Below, one piece after another: positions 1-7,049 of a stretch of 16,733 bases of DNA. A program made the translations under genes and the position numbers. Origin of the DNA: Alphaproteobacteria bacterium UBA2947 (GTDB lineage: Bacteria > Pseudomonadota > Alphaproteobacteria > Rs-D84). A model generated the notes under the pieces. The model did not search any database and was not told where the DNA came from. It saw only the letters and a list, made by a program, of their open reading frames with translations. The stretch is from the NCBI GenBank assembly GCA_002348925.1, contig DEBV01000014.1:77110-93842 (forward strand). The letters are read 5' to 3'. Each line of letters starts with the position of its first letter. Position 1 is the stretch's first letter.

Positions 1-11
1 TAAATATATGT

Positions 12-1052
12 GTGCGTTCAAGTAATGCCTGTGTAAAATCTGCAAATGATAATGTTGTTTGTGAATTTGTAAGACCAGTGAAACAAACTGTTCGCAAAAA
101 TAACGGTTTTGATTCTTTTGTGTGCAGTGATGAAAATATGTTTGCAGTGGCGGCATGTAAAAAAATCGCGATGTCGGATGCTTCTTTTTCACAATTGTTT
201 ATTTATGGACCAGCAGGTGCAGGTAAATCATTATTGTTAGATTGCATTTGTAATACAACAACGAAAAACGTTGTAAGAATGTCTGGTGGTCAATTTGTTG
301 CAGATTTTGCACGTGCATTGCGTGATAAAACAATCTTTTCTTTCAAAGACTTTTGTCGCAGTTGTGATATGTTCATTATGGATGATGTTTGTGCGTTGGC
401 GGGAAAACGTGCAACAAGCGATGAATTTTTGCAACTGATGATGGATTTGCGTGCGGCAGGCAAAAGTGTTGTGTTGACTGCGAATTGTGCGCCAAGTGCA
501 TTAAATGGTTTTGACAGACGCATTCAATCTTTGTTGGCTTCTGGTTTGGTTGTGGATGTTGTTGCACCAAACGCACATGTTCGTCGTTCTATGTTGGTTC
601 GCAATGGTGTTGATTCTGTTGTTGCAGATGAATTGTCCAAACAAATAAACGGTGATGGACATATGGTTAACGGCATCATCAATAAAATCAAAACATATAC
701 TGAATTGATGGGTGAACAGGTAAATATGGCTGTTGCATCAAAATTGTTGGCTGATGTTTTGAACAAATCAAAAACACCTTTGTCTATGGTAAAGGCAATG
801 TGTGAAAAGATGTCTGTATCATTTGACGAAATTTGTGGCAATTCACGCACTCGTCGCTTGGTTCGTGCGCGTCAGATTATGATGGCTGCATTAAAAGATG
901 CAACAAATTTATCTTTGTCAGAAATTGGAAATGTATGTGGCGGACGCGATCATGCAACAGTTGTTTATGCTTTGTCACAAATTGAAAAACAAAAGACCAC
1001 AGATTTGATATTAAATGCAGAAATTGCCGATATGGTAAAATTGTGCAAATAA
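12..1052 (+). CDS. dnaA: Chromosomal replication initiator DnaA (domains III-IV; 5' end uncertain)
   Basis: DnaA binds DnaA boxes and opens the replication origin. From the GTG at 12 the product has 346 residues. Residues about 33-235 are the AAA+ domain: Walker A GPAGAGKS (66-73) and Walker B FIMDD (121-125). Residues about 255-346 are DNA-binding domain IV, with a basic helix (RRLVRARQ, 281-288) and the DnaA signature GGRDHATVVYA (310-320). Only about 32 residues precede domain III, so domain I is absent or lies left of the window. The frame is open to the window edge and no ribosome binding site is visible before the GTG, so the true start may be upstream. Oddities: the arginine-finger position (E. 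coli R285) is L174, and the sensor-2 arginine (R334) aligns with H217. The gene stands alone, without dnaN beside it. DnaA identity is firm because of domain IV; whether it is the main initiator or a paralogue is open. Confidence 0.9.
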   Translation: MRSSNACVKSANDNVVCEFVRPVKQTVRKNNGFDSFVCSDENMFAVAACKKIAMSDASFSQLFIYGPAGAGKSLLLDCICNTTTKNVVRMSGGQFVADFARALRDKTIFSFKDFCRSCDMFIMDDVCALAGKRATSDEFLQLMMDLRAAGKSVVLTANCAPSALNGFDRRIQSLLASGLVVDVVAPNAHVRRSMLVRNGVDSVVADELSKQINGDGHMVNGIINKIKTYTELMGEQVNMAVASKLLADVLNKSKTPLSMVKAMCEKMSVSFDEICGNSRTRRLVRARQIMMAALKDATNLSLSEIGNVCGGRDHATVVYALSQIEKQKTTDLILNAEIADMVKLCK

Positions 1053-1083
1053 AAGTTTTGTTCGTAGAACAAAGAAGGAGAGA

Positions 1084-1116
1084 AAAACACCGCCCGTTTG
1101 GGCGGTGTTTTTTTTA
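1084..1116. terminator. Bidirectional rho-independent terminator between dnaA and dnaJ
   Basis: A perfect 12-bp stem (1084-1095 with 1100-1111) has a GTTT loop. Its GC-rich core is CACCGCCC/GGGCGGTG. A T-run follows on the + strand and an A-run precedes it, so it can stop the convergent dnaA and dnaJ transcripts. Its core is nearly identical to the hairpin at 15595-15612. Confidence 0.9.
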
Positions 1117-1122
1117 TTAAAA

Positions 1123-2244
1123 TTAAAACCAGCCTTTCTTTTCGTTTTTGATGCCTGCGAATTCTGAAAGGGCTTTTTTCTGTTTTTCGGTTAATTTCTT
1201 TGGAATTGTAATTCCGATTTCAATATACAAATCACCAAAGCCACCACGACCAGTTGGCATACCATGTCCGCGGACACGTAATTTTTCGCCTACCTGAGTT
1301 CCACTTGGGATTTTTACCGATAATTTTTTGTCGTCAATAGTTTCTATTTCTATTTCACCACCCAGTGCCAATGTTGCAAAATCTAAATCTTTACGCATTA
1401 ACAAATCGTTGCCCAGTCGTTCAAAGGTCTTGTTTGGTTTAATATGAACATCTATGTAGAAATCGCCGCTTTCACCACCGTTGGGTGCTGCTTCGCCCAT
1501 GCCAGCCATACGAAGTCGTGCGCCGTCCATGATACCCGCAGGGATTTTTACATCCAATGTTCTTTGTTTGTTAACTGTGCCTGTGCCATCACAGTTGCTA
1601 CATTTTTTATCTATCTTTTTACCCAATCCTTGACAATCGGGGCAGGGCGTTTCAACCGCGAAAAATCCTTGGCGTGTGTGAACATAGCCAGAACCACCAC
1701 ATGTTGGGCAAGGTTTTGCAGGTTTGCCGTCCGCCGTTCCGTTTCCATCGCATTTTTCGCATTTTACATTACTGGAAAATTTAACAGTGTGTGTTGTGCC
1801 AAAGTAAGCGTCTTTTAAATCGATGACAACTTCGTCCAATAAATCGCGTCCGCGTTGTTGACGCGCGCCTTCGCCAAAGCCACCACTAAAGCCAAATCCA
1901 CGCATGGCTTCGCGCAGTATATCTTCCATGCCGCCCATGTCGCCACCATTAAAGTGGAAAGAGCCGTTCCCAAATGGGTTGCCACCAAATCCGCCAGCCC
2001 CAGCACTGGCCCCATTACCACCAGCAAAAGCGGCGTCACCGAATCGGTCATATGCGGCGCGTTTTTGTGGGTCTTTTAAAATATCAAAGGCATTGTTTAC
2101 TTCTTTGAATTTTTCTTCCGCAGATTTGTCCCCAGGGTTTTTGTCTGGGTGGTATTTCATAACCAGTTTATGATATGCTTTTTTTATGTCAGTATCACTG
2201 GCATCGCGGGCGACGCCCAAAACTTCATAAGGATTTTTGTTCAT
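1123..2244 (-). CDS. dnaJ: Chaperone DnaJ (Hsp40)
   Basis: DnaJ is the co-chaperone that delivers unfolded clients to DnaK and stimulates its ATPase in the cytoplasm. The 373-residue product has the full type I layout. The J domain (about 4-70) carries HPD at 32-34. A Gly/Phe-rich linker (about 73-125) follows. The zinc-finger region has four CxxCxGxG motifs, with Cys pairs at 162/165, 179/182, 201/204 and 215/218. The C-terminal substrate-binding and dimerization part runs from about 227 to 373. Length is normal for the family. The ATG is preceded by AGGT on the minus strand. dnaK and grpE are not adjacent in this window; the gene is a single unit divergent from parE. I saw no convincing heat-shock promoter, only an AT-rich sigma70-like candidate. 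Confidence 0.97.
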   Translation of the reverse strand: MNKNPYEVLGVARDASDTDIKKAYHKLVMKYHPDKNPGDKSAEEKFKEVNNAFDILKDPQKRAAYDRFGDAAFAGGNGASAGAGGFGGNPFGNGSFHFNGGDMGGMEDILREAMRGFGFSGGFGEGARQQRGRDLLDEVVIDLKDAYFGTTHTVKFSSNVKCEKCDGNGTADGKPAKPCPTCGGSGYVHTRQGFFAVETPCPDCQGLGKKIDKKCSNCDGTGTVNKQRTLDVKIPAGIMDGARLRMAGMGEAAPNGGESGDFYIDVHIKPNKTFERLGNDLLMRKDLDFATLALGGEIEIETIDDKKLSVKIPSGTQVGEKLRVRGHGMPTGRGGFGDLYIEIGITIPKKLTEKQKKALSEFAGIKNEKKGWF

Positions 2245-2273
2245 ATTTTTACCTGTTAATTAACTTCGTATCG

Positions 2274-2303
2274 AATATATAAGTATATTATATTGAAAAT
2301 CAA
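2274..2303 (-). promoter_or_regulatory. Weak candidate promoter for dnaJ
   Basis: On the minus strand TTGATT (2303-2298) and TATATT (2279-2274) are 18 bases apart, about 30 bases before the dnaJ start. The stretch is extremely AT-rich, so chance matches are likely. Confidence 0.3.
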
Positions 2304-2353
2304 GTGTTGTTATGGACTATTTTTATGCTGTTTTTAGTGGCAAATAACGGTTT

Positions 2354-2398
2354 TACCTTGATAAAAATTCAAAAATGTTATAATAATACCTTGATAAA
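2354..2398 (+). repeat. 12-bp direct repeat around the parE promoter
   Basis: TACCTTGATAAA occurs exactly at 2354-2365 and again at 2387-2398, a 33-base period. The first copy covers the possible -35 and the second lies in the presumed 5' leader, so the pair brackets the -10. It may be an operator pair or a small local duplication. Confidence 0.7.
2358..2384 (+). promoter_or_regulatory. Candidate parE promoter (extended -10)
   Basis: TATAAT at 2379-2384 is preceded by TG one base upstream (TGTTATAAT), a perfect extended -10. TTGATA lies at 2358-2363, with a short 15-base spacer. The -10 ends 27 bases before the parE ATG. A 12-bp direct repeat brackets the -10. Confidence 0.65.
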
Positions 2399-2411
2399 TA
2401 TAGGAAAAACT

Positions 2412-4376
2412 ATGAATAAGTACGATGCGTCAGATATAGAAGTTTTGGAAGGTTTGGAACCTGTGCGCCTGCGCCCAGGGATGTATATCGGTGGAACAGA
2501 CGAAAAAGCATGGCACCATTTGCCAGTCGAAATTATGGATAATTCTATTGACGAAGCAGTGGCGGGTTTTGCTAAAAAAATAGTTGTTAATTTGATAGAT
2601 TCCAAGACCATAGAAATAACAGATGATGGACGCGGTATCCCAGTTGATGAACATCCAAAGTATCCTGGGAAATCTGCGCTGGAAGTTATTTTGACCACGC
2701 TTCATTCGGGTGGAAAGTTCAATAATAATGTCTATAAAACCAGTGGCGGTTTGCATGGTGTGGGCAGTGCGGTTGTAAATGCGCTTTCTTCAAATATGGA
2801 AGTGACTATTTCAAGGGACGGCTTTGAATGGAATCAAACTTTTTCACGTGGAAAAGTAACCAGCCCGATTACAAAAGGTGCAGCGACCAAGGCGCATGGT
2901 ACAAAAATTAAATTTACACTGGATGATCAAATCTTTGGTGAAAATGCAGTGTTTAAGCCAGTTAAAATTTATCGTATGGCGCGTGCAAAATCTTTCTTGT
3001 CACGCGGGGTGAAGATAGAATGGCATTGTAATCCAGCCCTTGTCACCGAAGATATGAATATCCCAGCGGATAAAGTATTTTATTATCCAAATGGTGTGTG
3101 TGATTTCGTTGCGGAAAAAACAGATTCTAAACCACGCATTTTGCCAAAGATATTTAGTGGCTCAATCGATTTTCCTGATGATAGTGGTCGTGTTGAATGG
3201 GCTTTAACTGTTTTAACAGATGAAAATGGTGCGGCGTCTGATGATGGATTCTTTGCGTCTTATTGTAATACTATTGCTACAATTGACGGTGGAACACATG
3301 AAAATGGTTTCAAAGCAGCGATAACCAAAGGCTTGAAAGCATACGGCGAAAAGGTAAATAACAAAGCCGCCGCTTCCATAATCAGTGATGACGTTTTTGA
3401 TTCGGTTGCTGCGATTGTTTCTGTGTTTTATAAAACACCACAATTCTTGGGGCAGACCAAAGAAAAACTTTCCAATCCTGAAATCGCGCGTTATACAGAA
3501 AATGCTTTGCGTGACCCATGGGAAATGTTCTTGGCATCTGATCCAAAAACAGCAAATGCATTATTGGATTTTGTAATAAATTTGGCAAATGCGCGTATTA
3601 AAACAAAACAAGTCAAAGATGTTGCGCGTAAAACACCAACCAAAAGAATTCGTATGCCTGCGAAATTGGCAGACTGTTCAAAGCATGGTGTTGAAGGAAC
3701 AGAATTGTTTATTGTAGAGGGGGAATCTGCGGGTGGTACGGCCAAACAAGCGCGCGACAGAGCAACCCAAGCAATTATGCCACTTCGTGGAAAGGTTTTA
3801 AATGTTTTGTCTAATTCTGATGAACGTTTCAGCGCGAATCGTGAATTAAATGATTTGATAGATATCATCGGTGCAGGAATCGCAAAAGATTGGGACGAAA
3901 CAAAACTTAGATATGAAAAGATTATAGTTATGACCGATGCTGATGTCGACGGCAGTCATATTGCTTCACTGCTTATGGCGTTTTTCTATCAGTATATGCC
4001 ACAACTTATTTATGGGGGGCATTTGTATTTGTCTTGTCCGCCACTTTATAAATTAACTTGTGGAACAGAATCAATTTATGTTGATACAGATGAAGAATTG
4101 GAAGAATTAAAAACAATTAAATACAAAAACAAGAAAGTTGAAATTTCACGATTCAAAGGTCTGGGGGAAATGATGCCAAATCAATTAAAAGAAACAACTA
4201 TGTCGCCAAAAACACGCAGGTTGATTCGTGTTGATTTGCCACCAAAGACAGAAGATGGTCAAGAAGATACAGAAAAAACAAAAACTTTGGTGTATGATTT
4301 GATGGGTAAAAAACCTGAATTCAGATTTAAGTTTATCACAGAACATGCACAGTTTGTTAAGGATTTATTTGTATAA
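2412..4376 (+). CDS. parE: DNA topoisomerase IV subunit B (ParE)
   Basis: This is the ATPase subunit of topoisomerase IV, which with ParC decatenates replicated chromosomes. The start is the ATG at 2412 (AGGA upstream). The frame opens earlier, but those 36 residues do not resemble the family, and homology begins at MNKYDASDIEVLEGLEPV. The product has 654 residues. The GHKL ATPase carries the catalytic Glu in VEIMDNSIDEAVAG (E40), the DDGRGIP motif (71-77) and the GLHGVG lid (113-118). A transducer domain follows. The TOPRIM part carries IVEGESAGG (E436) and DADVDG (509-514). The C terminus ends like alphaproteobacterial ParE (FRFKFITEHAQFVKDLFV), and MPAKLADC is typical of ParE rather than GyrB. 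It lacks the long GyrB insert. parC is not in the window. Confidence 0.93.
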   Translation: MNKYDASDIEVLEGLEPVRLRPGMYIGGTDEKAWHHLPVEIMDNSIDEAVAGFAKKIVVNLIDSKTIEITDDGRGIPVDEHPKYPGKSALEVILTTLHSGGKFNNNVYKTSGGLHGVGSAVVNALSSNMEVTISRDGFEWNQTFSRGKVTSPITKGAATKAHGTKIKFTLDDQIFGENAVFKPVKIYRMARAKSFLSRGVKIEWHCNPALVTEDMNIPADKVFYYPNGVCDFVAEKTDSKPRILPKIFSGSIDFPDDSGRVEWALTVLTDENGAASDDGFFASYCNTIATIDGGTHENGFKAAITKGLKAYGEKVNNKAAASIISDDVFDSVAAIVSVFYKTPQFLGQTKEKLSNPEIARYTENALRDPWEMFLASDPKTANALLDFVINLANARIKTKQVKDVARKTPTKRIRMPAKLADCSKHGVEGTELFIVEGESAGGTAKQARDRATQAIMPLRGKVLNVLSNSDERFSANRELNDLIDIIGAGIAKDWDETKLRYEKIIVMTDADVDGSHIASLLMAFFYQYMPQLIYGGHLYLSCPPLYKLTCGTESIYVDTDEELEELKTIKYKNKKVEISRFKGLGEMMPNQLKETTMSPKTRRLIRVDLPPKTEDGQEDTEKTKTLVYDLMGKKPEFRFKFITEHAQFVKDLFV

Positions 4377-4394
4377 CTGATTTTTATAAACATC

Positions 4395-4424
4395 AAAAAA
4401 TCCGCTGTATAGCGGATTTTTTGT
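4395..4424. terminator. Bidirectional terminator between parE and pgsA
   Basis: A perfect 12-bp stem (4395-4406 with 4411-4422) has a GTAT loop. The stem is AAAAAATCCGCT with its complement, so both strands end in a T-run. It serves the convergent parE and pgsA transcripts. Confidence 0.9.
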
Positions 4425-4437
4425 TGAGTTGTTTTTA

Positions 4438-5070
4438 TTATTTAATCTTCTTTAATTTTTCTTTGAATGTTTTTGTGTATTGTACTGCACTCCATATAGA
4501 TGCACCCAATGCAACCCACAATCCAAGAATACCGATACCTATTATGGTTGATACAATAAATAACAATACTTTGCTGTCTGAAATATTATGAGCGGACACA
4601 CCAAACAATATAACAATAAGTGCAGCCATTTGAAGTGTTGTTTTTATTTTGCCCATTGAAAAACGAGCCTTTGGAACTGGCATTTCAATTTTTTGTGTTC
4701 CCAAGAATTCACGTAAACCACTGATATACAATTCGCGATCTACCATTAAAAAGATTGGAATCAAAACAAACCACAATCTTCTTACGATTGGTGTATAAAA
4801 CGAAGCGATAAATGTTAAATCAATAGGAATAAATGGTAATAATATCAACATATTGCACACTAATAATTTATCACCAATGTGATCTAACACACCACCCAGT
4901 TTTGTGCAACAATCATATTTACGCGCCAAGTAGCCATCAAACCAATCTGACACTGCACCCAGTGTAAACAAGATAAATGTGGTTAGGTACCAATTAAACA
5001 TCATTGTTGGGATTATTGCAAATGCAGCCACAATCCTGAATATGGATAAAAAATTGACAAAAGCTTTCAT
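4438..5070 (-). CDS. pgsA: CDP-diacylglycerol-glycerol-3-phosphate 3-phosphatidyltransferase (PgsA)
   Basis: This inner-membrane enzyme makes phosphatidylglycerol phosphate from CDP-diacylglycerol and glycerol-3-phosphate, the committed step to phosphatidylglycerol and cardiolipin. The 210-residue product carries the CDP-alcohol phosphatidyltransferase signature DxxDGxxAR-x8-GxxxDxxxD from D42 to D67. Several hydrophobic segments are visible (about 10-40, 68-95, 100-110, 145-160 and 168-195). The segment SGLREFLGTQKIEMPV followed by KIKTTLQM is typical of PgsA rather than phosphatidylserine synthase. The ATG has a good AAGGAG site 7 bases upstream. It lies 31 bases downstream of uvrC on the same strand. 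The uvrC-pgsA pairing is a known proteobacterial arrangement and suggests co-transcription. Confidence 0.93.
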   Translation of the reverse strand: MKAFVNFLSIFRIVAAFAIIPTMMFNWYLTTFILFTLGAVSDWFDGYLARKYDCCTKLGGVLDHIGDKLLVCNMLILLPFIPIDLTFIASFYTPIVRRLWFVLIPIFLMVDRELYISGLREFLGTQKIEMPVPKARFSMGKIKTTLQMAALIVILFGVSAHNISDSKVLLFIVSTIIGIGILGLWVALGASIWSAVQYTKTFKEKLKKIK

Positions 5071-5101
5071 GTTTTTTCTCCTTTTTTACATGACTTTTAT
5101 T

Positions 5102-6529
5102 TTATAGCACGTCAGAATGAAAATGTACATATATTTTTTTTGCAGTACTTTTCCCCAGTTCAGGAACGCGTTCCAGTGCTTTTAAATCTGCGTCCATAAT
5201 GGCATGTACAGATCCAAAATGTTGCAATAATAATTTTTTTCTTTTGGGCCCCAGGCCTTCAATAGAATCAAGAACAGATGCAGTTAGTTGTTTTGCACGA
5301 ATCGAACGATGATATGTTATAACGAATCTGTGCGCTTCATCACGTACAGCACGCAGCATTAAAAATAATTGTGAATCTTTTGGTATCTCTCTGTTTTCAG
5401 AACCGTCAGGCATAATAAAATGTTCATCTCCGTTACGGACTTCGCCTTTTGCAATACCAAATATTGGTATGCGTCCATTTGAAACACGATTCGCAATATT
5501 CCACTGTGCAATGCCGCCATCAACAATTATTAAATCAAGTTTTGGTCCGTCGTTAATCGCACGTGTGACAAATTCTTGCATCATAGCAATGTCGTTTCCT
5601 GCGCGTTGCATATCATGTAATTTAAAATGTCGATAAGCGGATTTTATAAAGCCATCATGACCAAATGCTATCATCGCACCAACTGGTTGTTTGCCAAATA
5701 AATGTGAATTATCAAAAACGCCAACAGTGTTCAATTTTAAGCCTAATAATTTTTCAAATTCTGAAACATTTTTATCCCATTGCAAATTTTGTGTATACGG
5801 CTGATTCTGCCGTATACCGCGATTTGTTGTTTTTGTTAATGCAGATATTTTATCGCGAATCATAGCGGCATTTTCAAAATCCATTTTGTCTGAAAAATCT
5901 TTCATAATTTTTGTTAAATCTGAAATTATAGGTTCGCTGTCGCCAGTCAAAATTCGTCGTGCCAGTTGAACGTTTTTATCGTAATCTGTTTGTGGCAAAC
6001 AACAAGGTGCGCTGCAGCGACCAATTTGGTAAAGCAAGCACGGTCTTGAACGATTTTTCATAAATGTATCGGTGCATGTTCTGATTTTGCAAACCCGTTG
6101 AATCGTTTTTATTGTATCATTTAATGCGTAAACAGAAGGATAGGGGCCGAAAACATCTTTTCGTTGTGATATTTTACCCCTGAATTTAAGTAAACGCGGA
6201 AATTCATGTTTTGTTAATGCCAACATCGGGTACATTTTCCCATCTGTCAGCATAATGTTGTACTTTGGTTTTAATGTCTTGATAAGATTCTGTTCCAATA
6301 TCAGCGCATCTTGGTCCGTCTTGGTAATTTCCCATTCAACCCGTTCAACCAAAGAACGCATCACTTGTTTATGATTTTCAAGTTTAGAAACGTCAATATA
6401 CTGGCGCAATCTGTTCAATAAATTCTTGGCTTTGCCGACGTATAAGAGATTGCCTTCGCCATCGTACATCTTGTATATTCCAGGCGAAAGAGGTGCATTT
6501 TTAATTAAATCTCTAAATTGAATATTCAT
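5102..6529 (-). CDS. uvrC: Excinuclease ABC subunit C (UvrC), internally shortened
   Basis: UvrC makes the 3' and 5' incisions in nucleotide excision repair after UvrA/UvrB mark the lesion. The 475-residue product has the N-terminal GIY-YIG nuclease (GIY 17-19, YVG 30-32, R40, E79). Four Cys at 152, 164, 172 and 176 match the spacing of the Fe-S ligands of E. coli UvrC. A UVR motif lies at about 200-235. The RNase H-like nuclease has D273 (FDNSH), D313, D337 (VDGG) and H400 (DEAH). A double helix-hairpin-helix follows at about 418-470. All expected catalytic residues are present, yet the protein is about 135 residues shorter than E. coli UvrC (610). The loss lies between the UVR motif and the C-terminal nuclease: the Cys176-Asp273 distance is 97, against 221 (C178-D399) in E. 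coli. It is probably active but compact. Confidence 0.93.
   Translation of the reverse strand: MNIQFRDLIKNAPLSPGIYKMYDGEGNLLYVGKAKNLLNRLRQYIDVSKLENHKQVMRSLVERVEWEITKTDQDALILEQNLIKTLKPKYNIMLTDGKMYPMLALTKHEFPRLLKFRGKISQRKDVFGPYPSVYALNDTIKTIQRVCKIRTCTDTFMKNRSRPCLLYQIGRCSAPCCLPQTDYDKNVQLARRILTGDSEPIISDLTKIMKDFSDKMDFENAAMIRDKISALTKTTNRGIRQNQPYTQNLQWDKNVSEFEKLLGLKLNTVGVFDNSHLFGKQPVGAMIAFGHDGFIKSAYRHFKLHDMQRAGNDIAMMQEFVTRAINDGPKLDLIIVDGGIAQWNIANRVSNGRIPIFGIAKGEVRNGDEHFIMPDGSENREIPKDSQLFLMLRAVRDEAHRFVITYHRSIRAKQLTASVLDSIEGLGPKRKKLLLQHFGSVHAIMDADLKALERVPELGKSTAKKIYVHFHSDVL
5793..5817. repeat. 9-bp perfect inverted repeat inside uvrC
   Basis: GTATACGGC (5793-5801) and GCCGTATAC (5809-5817) form a perfect inverted repeat with a 7-base loop. 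It encodes UvrC residues about 238-246, in the short stretch that replaces the missing inter-domain region. It could be a deletion scar or an mRNA hairpin. Confidence 0.75.
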
Positions 6530-6578
6530 AACAAATATGATATTATATAAATTATAAAAATCAAATAGAGGTGTTAAA

Positions 6579-7040
6579 ATGAGACAAGAATCTGGTCGTT
6601 CAATGATAGAAATGGTCGGTGTGTTGGCTATTATGGGTATGTTGACAGCAACTGCCTTTGCACTTATTTCCTTGGGGATAAATCGACAAAAGCAAGCACG
6701 TGTAATGGATGATGTCGTTACGATGGTTTCTGGCGTACGTGGGCTTTTGGGCGATTATGATGATTTTTCAAATATCGATAATTCTACAATTTTTGCAGCA
6801 ATGTCTGTAAGCAATAAAAATCCATATGGTGGTACCTATGAATTGGCGGTAGATGCGTCTAATCCGCGGCAATTTATTGTTCGTATAAATGGACTTAATA
6901 AATCCGATTGCGAAGCGTTAGTGACGAAAGCGTGGACAGATTCTGTTGGTTATGTTTCTTCGGAACACAAGGAAAGTGGCGCAACAGGTAATTGCGGTGA
7001 AGGCAACAATAATGTGGTGTCCATCACATACGGTGAATAA
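6579..7040 (+). CDS. Type IV pilin-like (prepilin) protein
   Basis: This 153-residue protein looks like a class III/type IVb-style pilin or minor pseudopilin. It has a very short leader ending in Gly6, followed by RSMIE, so a cut after Gly6 puts Glu at mature position 5, as prepilin peptidase substrates require. A hydrophobic helix (about 12-33) follows, and a polar C-terminal domain holds just two Cys (111 and 139), consistent with a disulfide-bonded D-region. Residue +1 would be Arg rather than the usual Phe or Met. GAGGTG lies 6 bases before the ATG. No pilus assembly genes (PilB, PilC, PilD) are nearby. It is the first gene of a tightly spaced run with rluC, asmA-like and cdaA, and is divergent from uvrC with 49 bases between. 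Exact pilus type is unknown. Confidence 0.75.
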   Translation: MRQESGRSMIEMVGVLAIMGMLTATAFALISLGINRQKQARVMDDVVTMVSGVRGLLGDYDDFSNIDNSTIFAAMSVSNKNPYGGTYELAVDASNPRQFIVRINGLNKSDCEALVTKAWTDSVGYVSSEHKESGATGNCGEGNNNVVSITYGE

Positions 7041-7049
7041 GATAGGCAT

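Noticed and set aside
1444..2173. Open frames on the + strand opposite dnaJ
   Set aside because: They are antisense shadows of the well-supported dnaJ gene, with no ribosome binding site or family match.
2304..2411. Upstream start for parE giving a 690-residue protein
   Set aside because: The 36 extra residues do not resemble ParE/GyrB, they cover the extended -10 promoter, and a ribosome binding site precedes the ATG at 2412.
2412..4376. Calling the topoisomerase GyrB
   Set aside because: The KLADC context, the C-terminal ending and the lack of a GyrB-type insert point to ParE.
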